Shown here: in pieces, positions 1 through 9,064 of the stretch
Layout of the letters: every line of letters starts with the position of its first letter
Position numbering within the stretch: the first letter of the stretch is position 1
DNA from: Mycobacterium sp.
GTDB taxonomy: Bacteria; Actinomycetota; Actinomycetes; Mycobacteriales; Mycobacteriaceae
Assembly: GCA_029256565.1 (NCBI GenBank)
Contig: JAQSXQ010000002.1
Coordinates: 1-39,765, forward strand
DNA: 39,765 bases
Direction: 5' to 3'
Notes under the pieces: generated by a model
Databases searched by the model: none
What the model was told of the DNA's origin: nothing
Seen by the model: only the letters and a program-made list of their open reading frames with translations
Position numbers and translations under genes: made by a program

Positions 1-270
1 CGCCGAGGACTCCACCCGCGTCAAACCCTCAGGCGTTGCGAACGTCGTGTCCCATGGCGTGCGCTCAGCCACAACCTCCACCTCGACGCCACACCGCACC
101 GCCGTCTGTGCAGCATCGCCAGCAAGGAGAGCGCTCGTCGCGCACACCTCCTCGACCGCGTCGCCGGCTCCGCTCGAGGGTGAGGCGACCGCACCGCCCG
201 CACCCAATGTGACGACCGAAGCTCCGGCGATGACACACAGGAGGTTTGTGCGCCGCCTTTTGCGGCCCAT
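1..270 (-). CDS. Secreted protein, N-terminal part only (paralog of the next gene; cut by window edge)
   Basis: The reverse strand from 270 reads an open frame to the window edge without a stop. It begins MGRKRRRTNLL, a basic start followed by a hydrophobic stretch and an AVAS signal-peptide-like end. After it comes a segment (CGVEVEVVAERTPWDTTFAT) that closely parallels residues near 69-89 of the neighbouring LamG gene (CGQDVEVVAERTEWETTYAT). The ATG at 270-268 shares one base with the TGA of the upstream gene (TGATG), so the two are probably translated together. The two genes are therefore tandem paralogs, at least at their N-termini. The C-terminal function lies outside the window; an RHS-repeat or polymorphic-toxin-like protein is a common companion of such LamG proteins, but nothing here shows that. 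Confidence 0.75.
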   Translation of the reverse strand, partial: MGRKRRRTNLLCVIAGASVVTLGAGGAVASPSSGAGDAVEEVCATSALLAGDAAQTAVRCGVEVEVVAERTPWDTTFATPEGLTRVESSA

Positions 271-3188
271 CAGGCGTCCGTCTCGGGGCCGACGGTCTTC
301 GAGCAGTTCTGCCGGATCTCCTCCACGCTCACGACGCGCTTGTAGACCCGGAGATGGTCGACCGAACCGGCCCAGCGATCCACCGCTGTGCCGTTCGAGT
401 ACGCCCGCCCAACCTCGAGTGCCCCGCCCGCACTCCACGTCGCAGTAAAGGGGATCTGCGCCGCCGCCTGCGGAACGCCCCCCGCCAGGCACACGTAGAG
501 CGTGATCGTGTCAGCCTGCGCATCATGAACACCTGTCAGGTGCACCCACTCGTTCGCCTCGACAGGGACCGCAGACATCACAGGGTTCGACCACCCCGGA
601 CTGGGGGCGTCCATCCCATACGTCCAGAACGCCCAGCAGCTTCCGTCCCCCGTCGGGCACGTCGCACCCTTCTTGTGCCCCAGTCCGAATGCCGTCGTGA
701 ACTGGCCGCCCTGACTCACCGCGGCTGCGGCGCCCCCCGTTGCCGAGGGATCGAGCCTGACGAACGCCATCACCGAGTAGCTTTCGTTTGTCGCGACCAC
801 AGGACCAGCCGTCCGCGCACGATCATCCGCGGAGTCGAACAGCAGGGCCGAGTCTCTGGGGTCGAGATCGGCCAGCGGCCCCGCCGTCCAGCCGACAGTG
901 CCGGACAAGCTCAGCGGGTTCCCACCCTCCAAGTCCGCCGCCGACGTACCGGCGCCCTCGTCCAACGGCCACAGACCGTTCGACGGCGTCTTGGTCACCG
1001 TGAACCGGTAGTGCTCCACGTCGCTCACGTTCCCAGCGCGGTCCACGGACTGTACCCATAGGGAGTGGGACCCGGTCCGCGTCGGCGTGAACGCCACCAC
1101 CGCACCTGCACCCGCGTTGATCGTCTTGTCCAGGCTGTCGGTATCGAAGGAGTACTTGTACGAGGTCACGTCGGAGATGCCGCCGGTCTCAAAGGCGAAC
1201 TTGCCGGCCAGACCGACACCCCCGTGCACCTCGTCCTTGACGTAGACCGCGGGCTGCCCCGCCACCGGCTTCACCACAGGGAGCTTGGCGGGCCGCGTCG
1301 TATCGACCGTGAACTCACAACCATTCGCATTCGCCGGGCCCGAGCGACCCTCGTTGTCCGTGAAGGAGGCCCACCACCGGTACCTCGTCCCGTCGACGAG
1401 CTTGCCCGACGGCACGGCGGCACCGAGCGTGGTCCCAGACGACGCGTAGGCGGTGCTGGTCGACCACACCAGCGCGGAATCCGCATACTTGCGGATCTCG
1501 AAGTTCGCTCGAACGGTCTGCCCCGGGTCCGGATCGGACACCTTCGCCCGTAGCGTCGGCGTGGCAGAGCGAATGAAGGGGTGATCGGCCCCAGCCTTGC
1601 AGACCGTGTCCGGGTTGACTGTCTCCAGACCCGTCGGCGCGGCCGGTGCCCGGTTGTAGGTGACCGACAGCGTCGCGTTTGCGCCGTACCGCTTCCAACT
1701 CAGCGGCATCGAGTTCTCGACCGCGGCCTTGAGCCCGATCGTGGCTGTGGAGTAGTTACCGTCTGCGGTGCCCTTGAGCTGGCGTGTCACGTCGAACTCG
1801 ACCATGCGAGAGGGGTGGTTCGGGCACGTGGATCGGTGTGCGTACTCGCGGTAGTCGAGCTGGTTCGCCCACGTCGCGCCGTAGTTGTTCCAGGTCGTGC
1901 TTGCGCTGATTCCTGTCACCCAGTGCGCCTGCACGCCATAGGGCGTACATCCGAACGAGTGCGCGCCATATGCCGAGAACGTCGCTGAGATCACGTCGGA
2001 CCCTGCCATTGAACCGATGGTCGACAAGCCGTTGTACTCGAAGATCAGGCGGTGCACGTCGTTCCACTTTGAGCATGCGGAATCCGTGCCCGGGTCGCAC
2101 AGCCCCAACCCTGCGTTGCCGGACCAGTTGTACCCCGCAACGATGCTCGGGTTACCCGAGCGGACCAGTGTGCGCTCGTGCAGGCCGCCACTGATGCTCG
2201 GGTCGATGAACACCGGCCACTGTGTTTGCGGGTCATCGATCAGCTCCGCGTCGGGAACGATCGTCACCGTGTCCTGCTCGACGCGGGCAGGCATCGCGGC
2301 TACCTCATCGCCGACCAAGGGCCCTGCCACTCGATCGGCGACCGCCTCACTCGCGCTGGCGGCCTCATCAGCGAGTGCGGAAGCTCCGAACCGAGAAACG
2401 ACCTCGGCGGGCGCATCATCGATGGTCGGCGTGGTGGAGTCCCACATCAACGGCGTGGGCGAGGAGAACACACGTTCTCCCGAGTCGTCGACTGCCTCGA
2501 AGCCGCCACCGGATTGTTCCACCGCCAGGCCCGTGCTCGTTGTCACCGGGAAAGACAGCTCCGCCAGGACGGGGTTCGCTGCAGCTTCTGGTGACTCCAC
2601 GCGCAGCACCTCGGAGAAGCCAGTGCCGTCTTCGTGCACAGACACCACAAGGTCTACTCCTTCAAGGACCTGCGGATAGGTGATCCGTGAGCCGTCCACC
2701 ACGGGTGCGGTCAGGTCGAACGGGACGTCAAACGTCAGCTCGTGGTCATCCTTGACGATTCGAGCCAACGGTTGGCCGCCCGAGCCGTCGGAGAACGCCA
2801 TCTCGAACGCCGGCGCGGCCACACGCAGTTCACTACCGCCGGCGACGACGGACGTGTCGATCGGCTCCCACACTCCGTTCACCGCGGTACGGACCGCCGT
2901 CGAAGAGACATCGAGCCGGGTATTCCCCTCCGCCGTCGCGTAGGTCGTCTCCCACTCGGTGCGTTCCGCGACGACCTCGACGTCCTGGCCGCAAGAGACC
3001 GCCATCACCGCCGCGTCCTGGACGCTCGCCGCAGCGTCAGCGCACACCGGCGGTTCGGTGGCTTCGGCAGGTTCGTCTGCAGCCACCGGGGCGCCGCCTG
3101 TCATCGCCGAGGCGACGAGGGCGAAGGATGCCGCTGCCGCGACGCGACGAACAACGTGGTGGTGGGCAGGCGAACGACGAGCAGCCAT
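270..3188 (-). CDS. Secreted DNRLRE / Fn3-like / LamG-domain protein
   Basis: This 972-residue exported protein has a signal peptide (residues 1 to about 37, ending GAPVAADE). A conserved N-terminal region follows (VEVVAERTEW...), of the kind that precedes RHS-type proteins in actinomycetes. A DNRLRE-like beta domain lies at about 320-520 (PVFIDPSISGG through ATLSVTYN), then two Ig/Fn3-like modules at about 520-735 (TPTLRAKVSDPDPG; SVDRAGNVSD). A LamG/concanavalin-fold module at about 737-965 starts NGLWPLDEGAG. Such domains bind carbohydrate or mediate cell-surface contact. A good promoter lies upstream at 3316-3344. The stop overlaps the start of a paralog by one base. The family is recognised with good confidence; whether it serves adhesion, toxin delivery or polymer binding is not shown. 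Confidence 0.85.
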   Translation of the reverse strand: MAARRSPAHHHVVRRVAAAASFALVASAMTGGAPVAADEPAEATEPPVCADAAASVQDAAVMAVSCGQDVEVVAERTEWETTYATAEGNTRLDVSSTAVRTAVNGVWEPIDTSVVAGGSELRVAAPAFEMAFSDGSGGQPLARIVKDDHELTFDVPFDLTAPVVDGSRITYPQVLEGVDLVVSVHEDGTGFSEVLRVESPEAAANPVLAELSFPVTTSTGLAVEQSGGGFEAVDDSGERVFSSPTPLMWDSTTPTIDDAPAEVVSRFGASALADEAASASEAVADRVAGPLVGDEVAAMPARVEQDTVTIVPDAELIDDPQTQWPVFIDPSISGGLHERTLVRSGNPSIVAGYNWSGNAGLGLCDPGTDSACSKWNDVHRLIFEYNGLSTIGSMAGSDVISATFSAYGAHSFGCTPYGVQAHWVTGISASTTWNNYGATWANQLDYREYAHRSTCPNHPSRMVEFDVTRQLKGTADGNYSTATIGLKAAVENSMPLSWKRYGANATLSVTYNRAPAAPTGLETVNPDTVCKAGADHPFIRSATPTLRAKVSDPDPGQTVRANFEIRKYADSALVWSTSTAYASSGTTLGAAVPSGKLVDGTRYRWWASFTDNEGRSGPANANGCEFTVDTTRPAKLPVVKPVAGQPAVYVKDEVHGGVGLAGKFAFETGGISDVTSYKYSFDTDSLDKTINAGAGAVVAFTPTRTGSHSLWVQSVDRAGNVSDVEHYRFTVTKTPSNGLWPLDEGAGTSAADLEGGNPLSLSGTVGWTAGPLADLDPRDSALLFDSADDRARTAGPVVATNESYSVMAFVRLDPSATGGAAAAVSQGGQFTTAFGLGHKKGATCPTGDGSCWAFWTYGMDAPSPGWSNPVMSAVPVEANEWVHLTGVHDAQADTITLYVCLAGGVPQAAAQIPFTATWSAGGALEVGRAYSNGTAVDRWAGSVDHLRVYKRVVSVEEIRQNCSKTVGPETDA

Positions 3189-3315
3189 AGGCCACCGCTC
3201 CTACTAGCCAGGGCGCCCGACAGCAGTGACGAGCGACAGTCCGAAGCCGAACACCCCCTGTGGGCTCGACCCCAGCGCTGTCTCATAAACCCCACAGCCA
3301 GCGGTGGTGTGTGAA

Positions 3316-3344
3316 AGGTAACGGGAACACCGCAGTTCTGCAAG
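3316..3344 (-). promoter_or_regulatory. Sigma70-type promoter for the LamG gene
   Basis: On the minus strand a -35 TTGCAG (3339-3344) and a -10 TACCTT (3316-3321) are separated by 17 bp. It points towards the LamG start at 3188, leaving a leader of roughly 120 bases. The stretch 3189-3382 holds no gene that I can see. Confidence 0.5.
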
Positions 3345-3382
3345 AGTCGTCCCACATTCCCGATTGGTGATTCGAAGAGGGC

Positions 3383-4204
3383 CTACCGCACGTCAGGGAA
3401 CATACCTTCCGGGGGTGCCGTGTACGGCAGCGGTCCGCCGGGAATGTTGCGGTCGTGCACACCGTCGACGGGACCGAAGGGCCCGTTCTGGGGGTCGAGC
3501 AGGACGGCCATGTGGTGGTCGGCGTGGTCGCGCCACCACACGCTCATGCCGGTGGCGGGGTCTTGACGCAGGTTTTCCCAGGCGCGCCAGAGCGCTTCGA
3601 GGCGGATCACTGCCTCGTCGTACTTCCACCACTCGGCGGCCCAGACGCGGTGTTCGCCGCGGCCGGCGATGTGGCGCCGGTAGACGTTGCGCAGGTACTC
3701 CCGCACGAACTCGTCGACCGACCCGTAGTAGAGCGACGCCGCACCGTCCTCGTCGCTCGCGTGCTCGACGGCGGGCCGCGCCTGGTCGATGGCGACGGCG
3801 AGGTCCTGGTCGGCGTGATGGACGACGGCGGCCGCGTCCTTGAGCTCACGCTCCCGGGCGCTGACCCCGGCGGTACGCCGGGCGAGGACTCGGCGTGCCT
3901 TCTCCACGTCCTCGGCCGCCGCGACGCGCTGCCACGTCGCCTTGGTCTCGTCGTCCTCGTAGTCGGTGACCTTGGCCTCCGCGACGCGTAGGACGCCCTC
4001 GGCGTCCGCGAGGGCGTCGCGTGCGTCGTCGAGCTGGGCCGTCGCGCGAGCGTGCGCCGTCAGCGCGCCCTCGAGCGTGGCGCGCGCCTCGACGACCTCG
4101 GGCGGCTCGACGGCCGCCCGGCCACCGGAGGCCGGCGCGTCGTCGACGTCGACGGGCTGGGCCTCGATCGCCGGCTCGTAGTCGTCCTCGCCCCAGTCGC
4201 TCAC
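3383..4204 (-). CDS. DUF4913 domain protein, last gene of the T4SS operon
   Basis: This 273-residue protein starts at GTG 4204 (VSDWGEDDYEP); its first four bases overlap the TGA of the coupling-protein gene (GTGA). A longer frame continues upstream but only shadows that neighbour. Residues about 50-150 are acidic and rich in Ala, Glu, Asp and Arg, and look like a coiled coil (ATLEGALTAHARATAQLDDA). The C-terminal ~110 residues match the DUF4913 pattern: LYYGSVDEFVREYLRNVYRR, WWKYDEAVIRLEALWRAWE, MSVWWRDHADHHMAVLLDP. The domain is common on actinobacterial plasmids and conjugative elements, next to VirD4-like genes, and has no established biochemical role. Its position suggests a partner of the coupling protein, for example a substrate adaptor; that is inference. 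Confidence 0.88.
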   Translation of the reverse strand: MSDWGEDDYEPAIEAQPVDVDDAPASGGRAAVEPPEVVEARATLEGALTAHARATAQLDDARDALADAEGVLRVAEAKVTDYEDDETKATWQRVAAAEDVEKARRVLARRTAGVSARERELKDAAAVVHHADQDLAVAIDQARPAVEHASDEDGAASLYYGSVDEFVREYLRNVYRRHIAGRGEHRVWAAEWWKYDEAVIRLEALWRAWENLRQDPATGMSVWWRDHADHHMAVLLDPQNGPFGPVDGVHDRNIPGGPLPYTAPPEGMFPDVR

Positions 4205-6033
4205 GGTGCCTCCTGGTGCGGTGCGGCGGCCGCGACGGTCGCCATCTCGTCGTGGGCTTCGCGCAGGGTGCGCCCCGCCTGCGGGTCGTTCTCGGCGATC
4301 GACGCCTCGACGGCCTCGCGGTGCGGGCCGGCCATCCACGGGACCGTCCGGATGAGCGTCGGGCGGGCCCCGGAGGCCAGGACGACGGCGCGGCCCTTGG
4401 GCAGCGCCGCGAGGTCGGCCACGTCCATGATGCGTTCGCGGTGCAGCTGCTGGGAGACCGTGCGCTGCCCGCGCCCCGTCGACGTCGAGGACGAGAGCCG
4501 GTCGTAGTCCCCGATCATGCGCGAGAGGTCCTCGAGGAAGTTCGCTTCGCTCACTCCCCCGCCGTAGACCTTGACGTTGGACGCGCTCCACAGCTTCTTC
4601 ATGCCCGACTCGCCCCAGACCTCCACGCCCTGGGACCAGCTCTGCAGCACGGTGTCCAGGACGATCCCGCGCGAGCCGTAGTGCGAGTAGAGGTTCGGCA
4701 GCTCGCGCCAGCGGCACACGTTCGCGGCCTCGTCGAGCACGCCGACGAGCGGGGTCGCCAGCCGCCCGCCCGCGGACTGCGCCGCCAGCTCCTCGGCCGC
4801 CTCCACGACGGCGACGGTGAGCGCGGTGACGAGCGGGCCAGCCGTGCCGCGCCCTTCCTTGGACAGCGAGTACAGGGTGCCGGGCTTCGTCGGCGCCGAC
4901 TCCCCCGCCGCGGAAGGCAGTCCGGCGCGCACGAACTCCGCCGGGCTGAACTGGGGCCGGGTGTCGACGGGGCCCTGCGGGGTGATCCAGGCCGCGACCT
5001 GCCGGTTGGTGAGGCAGGACGCCATCTGCTGCGCCGTGCCGTACACGCCGCCGCGCTGCTTCTCGGGTGCGGCGATGACGCCGGCGACCTGGTCGGCGGT
5101 CAGCGTGTAGCCGCGGGAGGTGAGGATCGTGACGGGGGCCTGGTTGGTGGGGCGTGTGAGCCAGGTGTAGACGTCGGTGATCGGCCGGGCGTCGAGTGCC
5201 GCGGCGAGCAGGAGACCGGCCAGGAGGTCCTGGCCGGCGGGGTCGAAGTAGGCGTCCGTGCGGGCGCCGGGGTCGCGCGAGCCGGACGCGAAGTGCTCGG
5301 CCAGCTTGGCCGCGCGCACCTCGTCGGTGACGTAGCTCAGCGGGTTCCACCACCAGGTGGGCTCCTCGCCGGCGATGCCCTGCGGGTCGAACACCCACAC
5401 CGGCCCGACGGCCGCGCGCGGGCCGCGGGTCTGGTCGACGACGTCGCGCTTGTTCGACGTCGACAGGACCGAGCCGGGTGCGTCCAGAATTTCCGGGACG
5501 ACCATCGATGTCGTCTTGCCGGTGCGGGGCCCGGCGATCGTCATGCGCATGTCCTCCCACGAGCTGAGCAGGCGCTGCCCCGTGGACACCGTGACCCCGA
5601 TCGGCAGACCGGGTGCGGCCTGTACCCCGAGGCGCTGCGCGGTGCGGCTGACGTGCTTGCGCGAGAGCCCTTCGACGTCGCGGCCGCGACCCATGTACGC
5701 GGCCGCGCGGTCGACGCGGGTACGGCGGGCGCTCCGGCGCGCGAGCGCGACGCCCACCAGCGTGCCCAGCGCGAGGACGATCAGGGCCAGGCCGGCCAGC
5801 ACCCACCAACCGGGTGCACCCGGCCAGGCGAGGTCGCCCCCGAACAGCCCAAACGTCACGGTGAACGGGTCGGTCGGCACCACGACGCCGGTGCCGGCGA
5901 GCTTGTGGCCCAGGTGCATCGCGGCGTATATCGATCCGACGCCGAGCACGACGACGACGATCCCGACCCACAGCAGCACGACCTCGCCGGACAGGCCGCC
6001 GGGGTCGCGACGGCGGTTGTTCGGCACGCTCAT
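4201..6033 (-). CDS. VirD4/TraG-type coupling protein (conjugative DNA-transfer ATPase)
   Basis: This 610-residue inner-membrane ATPase would bring the DNA substrate to the T4SS channel. Two membrane segments lie near residues 15-36 and 72-95 (VVLLWVGIVVVVLGVG; WWVLAGLALIVLALG). The Walker A motif GPRTGKTTS is near residue 168 and the Walker B LVGVLDEAANV near 430, as in TraG/VirD4 proteins of Gram-positives. The start MSVPNNRRR at 6033 shares one base with the TGA of the VirB4-like gene; a GTG codon just before it (6036) is an alternative. The longer upstream frame lies inside the neighbour and is not used. No relaxase gene accompanies it in this window. The family assignment is strong. Confidence 0.92.
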   Translation of the reverse strand: MSVPNNRRRDPGGLSGEVVLLWVGIVVVVLGVGSIYAAMHLGHKLAGTGVVVPTDPFTVTFGLFGGDLAWPGAPGWWVLAGLALIVLALGTLVGVALARRSARRTRVDRAAAYMGRGRDVEGLSRKHVSRTAQRLGVQAAPGLPIGVTVSTGQRLLSSWEDMRMTIAGPRTGKTTSMVVPEILDAPGSVLSTSNKRDVVDQTRGPRAAVGPVWVFDPQGIAGEEPTWWWNPLSYVTDEVRAAKLAEHFASGSRDPGARTDAYFDPAGQDLLAGLLLAAALDARPITDVYTWLTRPTNQAPVTILTSRGYTLTADQVAGVIAAPEKQRGGVYGTAQQMASCLTNRQVAAWITPQGPVDTRPQFSPAEFVRAGLPSAAGESAPTKPGTLYSLSKEGRGTAGPLVTALTVAVVEAAEELAAQSAGGRLATPLVGVLDEAANVCRWRELPNLYSHYGSRGIVLDTVLQSWSQGVEVWGESGMKKLWSASNVKVYGGGVSEANFLEDLSRMIGDYDRLSSSTSTGRGQRTVSQQLHRERIMDVADLAALPKGRAVVLASGARPTLIRTVPWMAGPHREAVEASIAENDPQAGRTLREAHDEMATVAAAAPHQEAP

Positions 6034-7559
6034 CACGCCGCCCCCTCGTCCAGCAGACCCGTGCGCGAGCGGTCCGCCCAGCGCACCGCGCTCATGTGCA
6101 GCGACTTCTCGGACTCGGTGAGCACCAGGTCGATCGGAATCCCTGGGCGGCCACCGACCTTGACGAGAAACTTGCCGCGCCCAGGGGGCGGCGTCTCGCG
6201 CCCTTCCTTCGGGTCCCATGCGGGCGGGTCCTGCCAGCCGGCGAGCAGCTCCTGCTCCCCGCGCGAGAGCGCGACGACGGACGTCAGCAGCGGCATCTCG
6301 CTCAGCGGCAGGCCGCCGCACACGACCAGGCCGGACCGCTCGATGAAGCCCATGGCCTTCTGCCGGTCCTCCTCGAGCGGGAGGGAACGCAGGTCCTTGA
6401 GCGTGTGCGTGATCATCGCAAGACCCACCCCGACCGTGCGGTTGAGGCGGGTGAGGTAGTCGACGCGGTCCACGAGCCCCGGCCCGGCCTTGAGGGCCTG
6501 GTGCAGCTCGTCGAGGATCACGAAATAGTGCCGGCGGTTCTCCAGGCCCACGTCGGCAAGGGTCTGGGCGATGTTGACCACGGCGAAGCCCGCGGACCAG
6601 GAGGCGAGCAGCGCGACCGCGCGCAGGTCGCCGTCGGACTGAGGGATCGCGGAGACGTCGTAGACCACGGCGCGATCGCGGCGCATGGGGTGCGTGGTCG
6701 GCTTGGCGAACACGTCACCGAACTTTCCGCCCGGGCTCAGCGCCACGAGCGAGGCTTCCAGCTCCTCGGTGACCTCCTGGTAGCGCTGGTCGGTGCCGCG
6801 GTCCAGCGCCGCCTCACGCAGCTCGGGCGGCGCCGAGCGGATCACGCGCAGCAGGTCCGGGATCAGCGGGACGCCGTCGTGGTGCTCGTCGAGCCAGGCG
6901 ATACCGCGCGCGAGGATCGTCTCCTCGCGCGCGGTCGGGGCGCTCTTGCGCAGCACCGTGATGAGCGCGACCAGCATGTTCAGCCGCAGGCCCTGGGCAT
7001 CGGCCAGGACCTCGCCCGCGGCCTGGCGGTACCCGGCGGCGCGCAGCCGGCGCGCGGCATCGGGAGCCTCGCCCGGGTCCAGGACGTTCAGCGACCCGCG
7101 GTTTCGCCCCAGCGGGATCACCTGGCCGCCCAGCTTCTCGACCATGCGGACGTAGTCCGGGCGGGTGTCCCCCAGCACCAGAGGGATGACGCCCTGCCCG
7201 GACAGGCCGACGGCCATGCGCATGACCGCGGACGTCTTGCCGAGCCCGGGCCGGCCGAGGAAGAACACCGAGGGGTTGCCGATGAGGTTGGCGCGTTGGT
7301 ACCAGCTGATCGGGTCGCAGCACAGCGTGGCGCCGGTGAGGATGTGTCGGCCGAACGGCACCCCCACCATGGGGGTGCCGGCACCGATCGCGAACGGCCA
7401 CATGCCGCACACCTGCACGGTGGTGCCGCGCCACTCGTCGGCCTGCTGGACGTAGCCCGCCTGGCCGCGGCCGCGACCCAGCCACCCGCGCATCGGCGGG
7501 CGCTGGGGACGCAGTTCGCGCTGCCCCCGTGCCTTCTTCGCGCGTGCTCGGGTGCTCAC
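6033..7559 (-). CDS. VirB4-like T4SS ATPase
   Basis: This is a 508-residue cytoplasmic ATPase. The Walker A motif GRPGLGKTS is at residues 102-110 and the Walker B HYFVILDELH near 345. The spacing, with the large insert between them, and a helical C-terminal half resemble VirB4/TraE-type motors that energise pilus or channel assembly and substrate transfer. The N-terminus is basic, with no membrane segment. The GTG start at 7559 overlaps the TGA of the SCO6880-family gene by four bases (GTGA), and the stop shares a base with the coupling-protein start, so all three are coupled. NCBI-style annotation would probably read ATP-binding protein. The VirB4 role rests on motif order and context. Confidence 0.9.
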   Translation of the reverse strand: MSTRARAKKARGQRELRPQRPPMRGWLGRGRGQAGYVQQADEWRGTTVQVCGMWPFAIGAGTPMVGVPFGRHILTGATLCCDPISWYQRANLIGNPSVFFLGRPGLGKTSAVMRMAVGLSGQGVIPLVLGDTRPDYVRMVEKLGGQVIPLGRNRGSLNVLDPGEAPDAARRLRAAGYRQAAGEVLADAQGLRLNMLVALITVLRKSAPTAREETILARGIAWLDEHHDGVPLIPDLLRVIRSAPPELREAALDRGTDQRYQEVTEELEASLVALSPGGKFGDVFAKPTTHPMRRDRAVVYDVSAIPQSDGDLRAVALLASWSAGFAVVNIAQTLADVGLENRRHYFVILDELHQALKAGPGLVDRVDYLTRLNRTVGVGLAMITHTLKDLRSLPLEEDRQKAMGFIERSGLVVCGGLPLSEMPLLTSVVALSRGEQELLAGWQDPPAWDPKEGRETPPPGRGKFLVKVGGRPGIPIDLVLTESEKSLHMSAVRWADRSRTGLLDEGAA

Positions 7560-9064
7560 AGCTTCTCCCTCAGCTCGGCCGGGACCTTGATGTGCTTCGC
7601 CAGCACCAGGCCCAGCGGAAGGGCCGCGGCGAACGCGGAGTCCTGCGACCCGTACACGGGCCGCAGCCGCAGCCGCGCCGTCGCGGCGAGGTTGTCGATC
7701 GCGGCCCTCGCGTCGGCCTCGCGGCTGGTGTCGGTCACCGTGGCGGTGACAAGCATCCCGAACTGCACCAGGCCAGCACCGCTGGCCTCTTCCTGCGCCG
7801 TCGCGGCCGCCGCCCGTACCGCGAGCGTCTCGCGGGCAGCGGGCTTGCTGGTCGAGGTGACCCGGAACTCCGCGGCCCGCAGGTCGGACTCGACGATCGC
7901 CGCGGCGCGCGCCGCGTCGATCGGCCGGTACAGCAACGTCACCCGCTTACGCGCAATCTCGCGGTGCGGAGCCAGCAACCGGGCCAGCACGCCCGACTGG
8001 ACGTTGCCGCGCGGGGCCGACGTCATCGCCCACGTGCACGAGTACGCCGAGTCGTGGCGGTACCCGCCCCAGGACGCTTCGGCAGCCGACGGGCCGACGT
8101 CGGGCCAGGACAGCTCGACGGGATCGCCCACCGCGTGCGCCTCGTCGATGAGCGCAGCGGCCGCGGGGTCGTAGGCGACACGGATCGCCTCGCACAAGTC
8201 CTGCGCGGACAGCGGGTGCGCCGCGCCCGCACCGGTCGCCTGCAGGCCGGCGGTGAGGCTGGGCAGGCGCGCGGCGAGCTCGCGGCCCATCTCCTCAGGC
8301 CCCCGCTTCTTGCCACCCACCCGGTTCGCCGCGGTGAACGTGATCGCGACGTACGCCTTCACCGTCGAGGACCCGGCCGGGTAGCGGTCCACGACCTCGA
8401 GAAGCATCTGCCGAGCAAACTCTGGTGCTCCGTCGTCCAGGTTCGTCTCGACCTCCCGACGAAGACGCGACCCGGAGTCGGGCGCAGTCTCGATCGTGAC
8501 CGAGGCTGCCTCCACGCCCGGCTCGTCACCGAGGTTCGCCAGCCAGTGGCCCCAGTCGGCCACCCAGACGTCGATCTGGTCGGAGTCGACGAGCGCGGCG
8601 CCGTCAGGCTCGGTGCCGATGACCACGGAGTACGACCCGGTCGCCGGCGTGTAGAGCAGCGCGAACGGGCGACCGTAGGAGTCGGTGTGCTCGCTCAATC
8701 GGGTGGGGGCGGCCAGGCCCGGGAGCTGGTACGTGCCCCACAGCGCGCGGCCCAGGGGCCCTGAGCGGTACACGTGCGTGCCGCGCGAGCGCGCAGACCA
8801 CCACGCTGCGCGAGCACCGCCGCGGCTGATGACGTTCTTGCCGTGCGCGTCCTTCGTCAGCACGGCCAGCATCACGGCCCCGAGCACACCGGCGAGGAGC
8901 ACGGCCTCGAGCAGCCCGGCGACCATCACGGTGATGACCACCGCGATGAGCCCCGCCAGGAGCATCCCCGTACCCACCGACCCGAGCCCGAGGATCCCGG
9001 GCGACGTCGGACGTCGCCAGTTCCCGTAGGTCCGAGGACCCCTGTTCACCTCAACGGCTGCCAT
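7556..9064 (-). CDS. SCO6880 family T4SS membrane protein
   Basis: This 502-residue protein belongs to the family named after Streptomyces coelicolor SCO6880. Diagnostic features are the N-terminal TYGNWRRPTSPGILGLG followed by two adjacent membrane segments (about residues 22-69), then a large soluble region. In these clusters the protein sits directly before the VirB4 ATPase, and its N-terminus resembles the PrgI/VirB3-like part of T4SS systems. I chose ATG 9064, which overlaps the upstream gene by 14 bp; a GTG at 9049 (VNRGPRTYG) is an alternative that avoids the overlap. A much longer upstream frame runs through the Ala/Gly-rich tail of the neighbour and is a shadow. The exact biochemical role is unknown. 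Confidence 0.9.
   Translation of the reverse strand: MAAVEVNRGPRTYGNWRRPTSPGILGLGSVGTGMLLAGLIAVVITVMVAGLLEAVLLAGVLGAVMLAVLTKDAHGKNVISRGGARAAWWSARSRGTHVYRSGPLGRALWGTYQLPGLAAPTRLSEHTDSYGRPFALLYTPATGSYSVVIGTEPDGAALVDSDQIDVWVADWGHWLANLGDEPGVEAASVTIETAPDSGSRLRREVETNLDDGAPEFARQMLLEVVDRYPAGSSTVKAYVAITFTAANRVGGKKRGPEEMGRELAARLPSLTAGLQATGAGAAHPLSAQDLCEAIRVAYDPAAAALIDEAHAVGDPVELSWPDVGPSAAEASWGGYRHDSAYSCTWAMTSAPRGNVQSGVLARLLAPHREIARKRVTLLYRPIDAARAAAIVESDLRAAEFRVTSTSKPAARETLAVRAAAATAQEEASGAGLVQFGMLVTATVTDTSREADARAAIDNLAATARLRLRPVYGSQDSAFAAALPLGLVLAKHIKVPAELREKL

Noticed and set aside
4205-5971. Minus-strand open frame in phase with and upstream of the DUF4913 gene
   Set aside because: It is an Arg/Pro-rich shadow of the coupling-protein gene; the GTG at 4204 with its GTGA overlap is the real start.
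4021-6459. Long plus-strand frame (about 800 codons) opposite the T4SS ATPase genes
   Set aside because: Antisense shadow, Arg/Gly/Ala-rich without motifs; the minus-strand frames have clear Walker motifs.
6096-8174. Long plus-strand frame (about 690 codons) opposite the VirB4 and SCO6880 genes
   Set aside because: Antisense shadow typical of high-GC DNA; no recognisable domain.
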